A stretch of 10,661 nucleotides of DNA. Origin: an uncultured Oscillospiraceae bacterium. GTDB taxonomy: Bacteria; Bacillota; Clostridia; Oscillospirales; Acutalibacteraceae. The notes beneath the pieces were generated by a model. That model was not told the origin of the DNA, did no database searches, and saw nothing but the letters and a program-made list of their open reading frames with translations. A program made the translations under genes and the position numbers. This document shows, piece after piece, positions 7,230 through 10,661 of this stretch. Positions within the stretch are counted from its first letter, which is position 1; every line of letters starts with the position of its first letter. Location of the stretch: the NCBI GenBank assembly GCA_902492895.1, contig CABUNG010000055.1, positions 1 to 10,661 of the forward strand, given 5' to 3'.

Positions 7230-7289
7230 AACCATCCTCCTCCAAGTCTGCTTTAGCTTAACGGTACCCCGATACTGATACCATCTTTA

Positions 7290-7318
7290 AGCATACAAGA
7301 TTTTGTGCCTAAAAGCAA
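7290..7318 (-). promoter_or_regulatory. promoter of the lipoprotein gene
   Basis: On the minus strand TTGCTT (7318-7313), a 17-base spacer, then TATGCT (7295-7290). Start expected near 7283, leader about 54 bases. Confidence 0.65.
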
Positions 7319-7359
7319 GCATATTCAGCGTAAACAGCCGAATAATGTATAAACAACAG

Positions 7360-7388
7360 AAAAACGGCCGACTTCAGCCGGCCGTTTT
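7360..7388 (-). terminator. intrinsic terminator overlapping the ABC ATPase stop
   Basis: AAAACGGCCG (7361-7370) pairs with CGGCCGTTTT (7379-7388), 8-base loop, with TTTTT on the minus strand at its end. The left minus-strand arm is made from the last codons, so translation to the stop may help shape the hairpin. Flanking A and T runs mean it could also stop plus-strand transcripts. Confidence 0.8.
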
Positions 7389-8060
7389 CTCCTTCATGAT
7401 TTCTCCGTCATATATGCAGATCTGCCGCTGCGCTTCGGATGCGATTTTAGCGTCGTGTGTGATCAGAATTACGGTATGTCCATTCCGATGAAGGCCATGC
7501 AGAAGTTCCATCACGTCGCTTCCGGAGCGGCTGTCCAGATTGCCGGTTGGCTCGTCGGCCAGGATCATCGGCGGACTGGCAGCAATGGCCCGGGCAATGG
7601 CCACGCGTTGCTGCTGGCCGCCGGACATTTCCCCGGGGCGATGATGCAGACGGTTTCCCAGCCCCACCTGTTCCAGGCTGCGCATAGCCAGCTTCCGACG
7701 TTCCTCCCGCCCCAAGCCGCGATACAGGAGGGGAAGCTCCACGTTTTCCAGGGCGTCGAGACTGGGGATAAGATGGAATCCCTGAAAGATGAAACCGATG
7801 TATCGGCTGCGGATATCCGATTGTTCATCGTCGGACAGGCGGGATACCTCCTCGCCTTTGAGCCAATACTGCCCGGCTGTTGGGATGTCTAAACATCCCA
7901 AAATGTTCATTAAAGTGGATTTGCCGGACCCCGACTGACCCACTACAGCCAGGAATTCGCCTTCTGCAACGGAGAGCGTGATATCGCGCAGAGCGAACAG
8001 ATCCCCCGCGCTCGTATGGTATGCCTTCTGCAAATGTTCCAATCGTATAAGCGCACTCAT
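7374..8060 (-). CDS. ABC transporter ATP-binding protein, MacB/LolD class
   Basis: Predicted 228-residue ATPase. Walker A GQSGSGKST (41-49), Q-loop Gln93 in FIFQGF, signature MSGGQQQR (145-152), Walker B MILADEP with catalytic Glu170, D-loop NLDS, and switch His202 in ITHD are all intact. The sequence pattern (CLDIPTAGQY, FHLIPSLDALENVELPL, NLDSRSG) is that of the MacB/LolD/YknY group, which works with FtsX-like permeases to move lipoproteins, peptides or drugs or to respond to antimicrobials. No permease is next to it: a terminator overlaps its stop codon, and the upstream gene is a small XRE regulator 87 bases away. The ATG at 8060 has AGAGG 5 bases upstream. Its partner permease must be encoded elsewhere or has been lost. 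Family call is firm. Confidence 0.95.
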   Translation of the reverse strand: MSALIRLEHLQKAYHTSAGDLFALRDITLSVAEGEFLAVVGQSGSGKSTLMNILGCLDIPTAGQYWLKGEEVSRLSDDEQSDIRSRYIGFIFQGFHLIPSLDALENVELPLLYRGLGREERRKLAMRSLEQVGLGNRLHHRPGEMSGGQQQRVAIARAIAASPPMILADEPTGNLDSRSGSDVMELLHGLHRNGHTVILITHDAKIASEAQRQICIYDGEIMKEKTAG

Positions 8061-8147
8061 GTCCGCCGCCTCTTTTCGCCTTCATTGGATGCTGCATTAG
8101 TATGGCCGCGGCAGCGGCATGTATACAGATTGGAATTTGAGAGAATT

Positions 8148-8363
8148 TTACACATTTAAATTTTCAAAGTTTTTATTCAGCAAATCATCAATGGAAACGC
8201 TATATAGATTAGAAAGCGCCTGCAAAGTCGCGATCTTAGGACGCGTCTTGCCCAATTCGTAATACGCATACGTAGAACGGTTGACTTTCAGCAACAGGGC
8301 CACCTGACCTTGTGTATACCCATGCCGTCTGCGCAGCAATTTCAGATTCCGTGCGAGCAGCAT
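8148..8363 (-). CDS. small XRE-family helix-turn-helix regulator
   Basis: Predicted 71-residue protein made almost wholly of an HTH_3 (Cro/C1/Xre) domain: helices at about 2-12 (LARNLKLLRRR), HTH with YTQGQVALLLKVNRSTYAYYELGKTRPK at 16-43, a stabilising helix IATLQALSNLYSV, and SIDDLLN at the end. No effector domain is present. The ATG at 8363 is chosen because GGGAG lies 8 bases upstream; longer readings to 8378 or 8441 add residues without an HTH match and would overlap the promoter. It probably represses its own promoter, which contains a tandem 7-mer and a palindrome, and may also act on the back-to-back plus-strand promoter. The ABC ATPase lies 87 bases downstream on the same strand and could be co-transcribed. 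Confidence 0.88.
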   Translation of the reverse strand: MLLARNLKLLRRRHGYTQGQVALLLKVNRSTYAYYELGKTRPKIATLQALSNLYSVSIDDLLNKNFENLNV

Positions 8364-8424
8364 TTTTCCATCTCCCATCTCACCTTTTCGCTTTGCGGTT
8401 TCCGGTAATATACCCGTGTTAATA

Positions 8425-8454
8425 AATATAACATATAACATGTTTCGAAGTCAA
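8425..8454 (-). promoter_or_regulatory. promoter of the XRE gene
   Basis: On the minus strand TTGACT (8454-8449), then TATATT (8430-8425) at 18 bases or TTATAT (8431-8426) at 17. Leader to the ATG about 55 bases. Confidence 0.65.
8427..8444. repeat. tandem 7-mer and palindrome in the XRE promoter
   Basis: TATAACA occurs twice in tandem (8427-8433, 8434-8440), and AACATGTT (8437-8444) is a perfect palindrome overlapping the second copy. They cover the -10 box and spacer of the XRE promoter, where a repressor site would be expected. Operator function is inference. Confidence 0.5.
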
Positions 8455-8456
8455 CT

Positions 8457-8462
8457 TATAAT
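8457..8462 (+). promoter_or_regulatory. -10 box for the RHH gene
   Basis: A perfect TATAAT on the plus strand. No good -35 box lies 16-18 bases upstream (TATAAC at 17). It is only 2 bases from the -35 box of the divergent XRE promoter, so one regulator bound here could affect both. Weak -35 suggests low basal activity or an activator. Confidence 0.5.
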
Positions 8463-8471
8463 GAAGATGAG

Positions 8472-8534
8472 GGCCGGTAAAAAATGGCGTGCCGAGCCCG
8501 GGGGCTATACGGACGCAGGACACCATAAGGCCGG
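8472..8534 (+). promoter_or_regulatory. structured 5' leader of the RHH gene
   Basis: Nested complementarity between the predicted transcription start and the ribosome site. Innermost: AGCC (8495-8498) with GGCT (8503-8506) around CGGG, extended by CCG/CGG (8492-8494 with 8510-8512, ATA bulge), then GCGT/ACGC (8487-8490 with 8513-8516), ATG/CAT (8484-8486 with 8524-8526), and GGCC/GGCC (8472-8475 with 8529-8532). It does not match any riboswitch consensus I recognise. It could be cis-regulatory or simply a GC-rich fold. Confidence 0.45.
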
Positions 8535-8561
8535 GAATTCATTTGGAAAGGAGGCTTCAAT

Positions 8562-8759
8562 ATGAAAACGGAAATTCCTGCGAAAAATCTCAAAGGCGAT
8601 GACGGATATGTAACGTTTTCTGTTCGGATCAAGAACAGCGTCGTTGCCAGTTTGGACGAAAAAGCCCGTGAATCCGGTCGCTCGAGAAATTATGTCATCG
8701 GCAAGATTCTTGAAGCTGGCGTGGAGGAGGTGGTCGTCGTAAATCAAGACGAGTCCTGA
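8562..8759 (+). CDS. small ribbon-helix-helix (Arc/CopG-type) protein
   Basis: Predicted 65-residue DNA-binding protein, a gene for which I recognise the fold but not the function. The strand YVTFSVRI (16-23) should form the intermolecular ribbon; helix 1 is about 25-38 (SVVASLDEKARESG) and helix 2 about 41-56 (SRNYVIGKILEAGVEE), with the typical Gly-Arg-Ser turn between them. The ATG at 8562 has GGAAAGGAGG ending 7 bases upstream, a very strong ribosome site. Such proteins are often antitoxins or plasmid/transposon regulators, but no toxin-like reading frame follows within 290 bases and no transposase is nearby. It is the only plus-strand gene between the dehydrogenase operon and the SRP RNA, which hints at an inserted or separately regulated unit. 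Confidence 0.85.
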   Translation: MKTEIPAKNLKGDDGYVTFSVRIKNSVVASLDEKARESGRSRNYVIGKILEAGVEEVVVVNQDES

Positions 8760-8802
8760 ATGCCAGCTGATTCGGCTGCGGCTGAACGATTCCCGTTGTC
8801 TA

Positions 8803-8891
8803 TCAGAGGGCGGAAGCCCCTCTGAAATCCACAGAGCATGCGGCCCTTGTGTTCCTAATGCGTGAGTAAAGCTCTATCGCGGTGTCCGGAT
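8803..8891 (+). other. possible structured RNA downstream of the RHH gene
   Basis: The 292 bases between the RHH stop and the membrane-protein stop have no credible gene. They hold a hairpin TCAGAGG/CCTCTGA (8803-8809 with 8819-8825) closed by GC/GC on a GGAA tetraloop with one bulged C. A second nested fold follows: ATCC/GGAT (8827-8830 with 8888-8891), AGAGC/GCTCT (8833-8837 with 8871-8875), and optionally CAT/ATG (8837-8839 with 8858-8860). No T run directly follows the first hairpin. It could be a trailer of the RHH transcript, an independent RNA, or the end of a decayed mobile element. From about 8896 to 8980 the DNA becomes AT-rich with nothing further recognisable. Confidence 0.35.
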
Positions 8892-8984
8892 CTCATCATT
8901 TTTGTCTGACATATTAAATTCGCAATAATCATTAATATATGTAACGAGTATTTTATTCACGCAATTGTCGTCCGTAATCGCCAT

Positions 8985-9026
8985 GCAGAAAGGAGCCCCG
9001 GATTGCATCGTCAATCCGGGGCTCCT
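8985..9026 (-). terminator. terminator of the membrane-protein gene
   Basis: Perfect 14-base stem GGAGCCCCGGATTG/CAATCCGGGGCTCC (8992-9005 with 9012-9025) with a 6-base loop. On the minus strand the stem is followed by TTTCTGC, a short T run. It lies 26 bases past the stop codon at 9052. A plus-strand transcript would meet CTGCTTTATG after the stem, so it may also stop RHH-side transcription. Confidence 0.8.
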
Positions 9027-9051
9027 GCTTTATGTATAACGATATAGCCGC

Positions 9052-9762
9052 TTATTCGGCCGAGGACGTATCGGACGTGGGGGCAGAGACCACATTTGCA
9101 GCCGCCGTCTCGTTCGAGACGGGCGAGCTCTCCAGGGAAACAGCCGCGGCTTCTGCAACAGGAGCGTCCGATTCGGACATGGTGGGAACGAAAGCATTCT
9201 GCTCCGGAACGACAGGGGTGCCGGCCGGCGCTTCCGGTATCTGTCCCGACAGGGCGTAGGCGCTCACCTGTTTGCGGGCTGAGACAATACCCAGAATACC
9301 GATTACCAGGCCGATGGCGAGATTAACCAGCATTTCACTCAAGATTTCCGACTGCCGCAGGAAATACAGGATAACGTCCGGCATCGTTGCGCCGGTTTCC
9401 TGCATCAGATATTGCCAATCGGCATCCTCCGACACGGCCTGATAGATCTGCACGACATAATCGAGCAGGTTGGAGAGCGCGATTGACAGGACCGAGCAAA
9501 CCACGATGACCGTCATGGCATAAGCAAAGCTCTTGGCACCGCGGAACAGCTTGTAGCCGAAAAAGGATACAAACCCCACCACGAAGCCGAGCAATCCGAC
9601 AAAATAGCCGGCAAAAAAGCTGACGATAAACCAGGGGATACATCCCACCAGCGCCCCGAGCAAAGCCCCGATCAGCCCTTTGATATAGGCGGAAACCGGT
9701 TCTTTCTGGGTTAGGGCGGGGGCGGTTCCCCATTCCGTCTGTGCGGGATACGGTGATTGCAT
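9052..9762 (-). CDS. four-helix membrane protein with low-complexity C-terminal tail
   Basis: Predicted 236-residue integral membrane protein; I do not recognise the family. After a short polar N-terminus (1-26) come hydrophobic segments at about 27-50, 52-70, 79-100 and 145-161. Segments 1 and 2 are very Gly-rich (GLIGALLGALVG, GLLGFVVGFVSFFGY) and followed by the basic KLFRGAK. A soluble amphipathic stretch (101-140, QIYQAVSEDADWQYLMQ) separates segments 3 and 4, and the last 65 residues are an Ala/Ser/Pro/Glu-rich tail without Lys or Arg after about residue 164, probably disordered. The ATG at 9762 has AGGAG 8 bases upstream. It is a single-gene unit with its own promoter and terminator, next to the SRP RNA-dnaX locus but on the opposite strand. 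Confidence 0.85.
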   Translation of the reverse strand: MQSPYPAQTEWGTAPALTQKEPVSAYIKGLIGALLGALVGCIPWFIVSFFAGYFVGLLGFVVGFVSFFGYKLFRGAKSFAYAMTVIVVCSVLSIALSNLLDYVVQIYQAVSEDADWQYLMQETGATMPDVILYFLRQSEILSEMLVNLAIGLVIGILGIVSARKQVSAYALSGQIPEAPAGTPVVPEQNAFVPTMSESDAPVAEAAAVSLESSPVSNETAAANVVSAPTSDTSSAE

Positions 9763-9820
9763 AAACCATTCTCCTCTCTCTGGGACGCTTCTGTATGGAG
9801 CACGTCCCTTTCATCCGATT

Positions 9821-9849
9821 AGTTTACAGGATCACGACGCCGAGGTCAA
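9821..9849 (-). promoter_or_regulatory. promoter of the membrane-protein gene
   Basis: On the minus strand TTGACC (9849-9844), a 17-base spacer, then TAAACT (9826-9821). The roughly 50-base leader contains GGGACG/CGTCCC complementarity (9782-9787 with 9803-9808), a possible 5' hairpin. Confidence 0.65.
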
Positions 9850-9916
9850 GGCAAATTTGTAAGAAAGTTCATGTCTGACACAAATTGGCAGCTGAGGGGA
9901 TTTTTGATCAGAATAG

Positions 9917-9945
9917 TTGCATTTTCACAAAAAAACCTGTATACT
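9917..9945 (+). promoter_or_regulatory. promoter of the SRP RNA gene (and probably dnaX)
   Basis: TTGCAT (9917-9922), a 17-base spacer, then TATACT (9940-9945). Start expected at about 9952, matching the first base pairs of the SRP RNA fold. Only 37 bases without a promoter separate the RNA from dnaX, so dnaX is probably reached by readthrough from here. Confidence 0.8.
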
Positions 9946-9951
9946 AAAGAA

Positions 9952-10105
9952 CAACGCCGCGTGCCTTGGGGCATACAGGCGGGCGGGTCCTGTGCGACGG
10001 TGCGCCGTGAACCATGTCAGGCGGGGAACCGAGCAGCATTAAGCGGTTTGCACCCGTGCGCCGCAGGAAACCTGTCCGTCTGTATGCTCGAAAGCATGAG
10101 GCGTT
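9952..10105 (+). ncRNA. ffs: signal recognition particle RNA (4.5S-like)
   Basis: The conserved domain IV that binds Ffh and the FtsY receptor is clear: GTCAGG, the stem CGG-GGAA-CCG with the invariant GGAA tetraloop, then AGCAGCA (about 10016-10038). Compared with the common TCC-GGAA-GGA version, all three apical stem pairs are changed on both sides, so pairing is kept. Flanking sequence folds into a long rod: GCATACAG (9971-9978) with CTGTATGC (10080-10087), the bases inside these arms are also largely complementary, and the ends AACGCC (9953-9958) with GGCGTT (10100-10105). There is no room for a full Alu domain as in Bacillus. The position just before dnaX is the usual Firmicute arrangement. 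A T run at 10104-10109 may end most transcripts. The exact ends are approximate. Confidence 0.9.
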
Positions 10106-10146
10106 TTTTGCGCCGTCCGTTTGCTTCGACGAAAGGGGGAGTCCCT

Positions 10147-10661
10147 GTGTATCAGGTCCTTTACCGGAAATGGAGGTCCAAGACCTTTGATGAGGTTTAT
10201 GGACAGCCGCATGTCACGGCCGCTCTGCTCAACGAACTGAAAACCGGGCGGCTGGCCCATGCCTACCTGTTTACCGGATCGCGGGGAACGGGTAAGACCT
10301 CCTGCGCGAAAATTCTCGCCAAAGCGGTCAACTGCCTGCATCCCGTCGACGGAGAACCCTGCAACGAATGCGAGATCTGCCGGGGGATCGACTCCGGCGC
10401 TGTTACCGATGTTGCGGAAATCGACGCGGCGTCCAACAACGGTGTGGACAGCATCCGTGATTTGCGCGAAGAGGTGCATTATACCCCGTCCGCGGCGAAA
10501 TACCGCGTGTATATCGTGGATGAGGTGCATATGCTCTCAGCCGGAGCGTTCAACGCCCTGCTCAAAACCCTGGAGGAACCGCCCGCTCATGTCATATTCA
10601 TCCTGGCTACCACGGAAGTGCACAAACTGCCGGCCACCATACTCTCCCGCTGCCAGCGGTT
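10147..10661 (+). CDS. dnaX: DNA polymerase III subunit gamma/tau, 5' part
   Basis: First 171 codons of the clamp-loader ATPase, which opens and loads the sliding clamp on DNA at the replisome; the rest lies beyond the window. Start GTG at 10147 with AAAGGGGG 7 bases upstream gives the typical N-terminus YQVLYRKWRSKTFDEVYGQ. Visible motifs: Walker A GSRGTGKTS (44-52), zinc module Cys63, Cys72, Cys75, Cys78, the DAASNNGVDSIR segment (93-104), Walker B VYIVDEVHML (121-130), TLEEPP (141-146), sensor 1 LATTEVHKLP (153-162), and the arginine-finger motif SRCQR (167-171) right at the edge. All key residues are intact. Typical clostridial gamma/tau proteins are 500-600 residues, so most of the gene is outside. 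Probably transcribed with the SRP RNA. Confidence 0.98.
   Translation, partial: MYQVLYRKWRSKTFDEVYGQPHVTAALLNELKTGRLAHAYLFTGSRGTGKTSCAKILAKAVNCLHPVDGEPCNECEICRGIDSGAVTDVAEIDAASNNGVDSIRDLREEVHYTPSAAKYRVYIVDEVHMLSAGAFNALLKTLEEPPAHVIFILATTEVHKLPATILSRCQR

Noticed and set aside
8100..8120. GC-rich symmetry around GCCGCGGC between the XRE and ABC genes as a terminator
   Set aside because: Short, imperfect and not followed by T residues; left undecided whether the two genes share a transcript.
8364..8441. N-terminal extension of the XRE protein to an ATG at 8441
   Set aside because: It would start at the predicted promoter, has no ribosome site and adds residues unlike an HTH protein.
8562..9051. 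RHH gene as half of a toxin-antitoxin pair
   Set aside because: No second small reading frame with a ribosome site follows on the plus strand, and none precedes it.
10039..10530. Minus-strand open frames over the SRP RNA and dnaX
   Set aside because: They are antisense to dnaX, whose clamp-loader motifs are unmistakable, and extend into the SRP RNA.

Overview
The window looks like a chromosomal piece of a moderately GC-rich Firmicute, most likely of the class Clostridia (Oscillospirales-like). The evidence is the strong AGGAGG-type ribosome binding sites, sigma-A promoters with 17-18 base spacers, lipoproteins with LAGC/LAAC lipoboxes, a MarR/XRE regulator repertoire, and a bacterial SRP RNA gene directly in front of dnaX, an arrangement known from Firmicutes. 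The taxonomic call is inference; there is no 16S gene here.

From left to right: (1) 69-3160, minus strand, is a compact three-gene operon in the order marR regulator, iron-type alcohol dehydrogenase, ALDH3-like aldehyde dehydrogenase. It has a near-consensus promoter with a perfect palindrome at the predicted transcription start. The genes are 6 bases apart or overlap by 4, so the two enzymes are probably made together and convert an alcohol/aldehyde pair through to the acid, under MarR control. (2) 3353-3855, minus strand, is a tRNA operon read Gly(TCC), Arg(TCT), His(GTG), Gln(TTG), all with encoded CCA, with its own promoter and a strong terminator. A large hairpin lies between the His and Gln genes. 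(3) 3860-7318, minus strand, holds three separately promoted envelope genes: a transglutaminase-like lipoprotein, a divergent LytR-CpsA-Psr (LCP) type membrane-anchored protein, and a lipoprotein resembling the DUF6612/LppX type. (4) 7360-8454, minus strand, holds a small XRE repressor-like gene and a MacB/LolD-class ABC ATPase with no permease beside it.

(5) 8457-8900, plus strand, is the least ordinary part. A consensus -10 box lies back to back with the XRE promoter and is followed by a strongly folded leader, a 65-residue ribbon-helix-helix protein, and about 140 bases of further potential RNA structure including a GGAA-capped hairpin. (6) 8985-9849, minus strand, is a four-helix membrane protein of unknown function with an Ala/Ser/Pro/Glu tail, with a good promoter and terminator. 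(7) 9917-10661, plus strand, is the SRP RNA gene with a consensus promoter, then the 5' part of dnaX, cut by the window edge.

No CRISPR array, prophage or intact insertion sequence was seen. The only candidate for something undescribed is the RHH gene with structured RNA on both sides at 8457-8900; the rest is mainly housekeeping and envelope genes.
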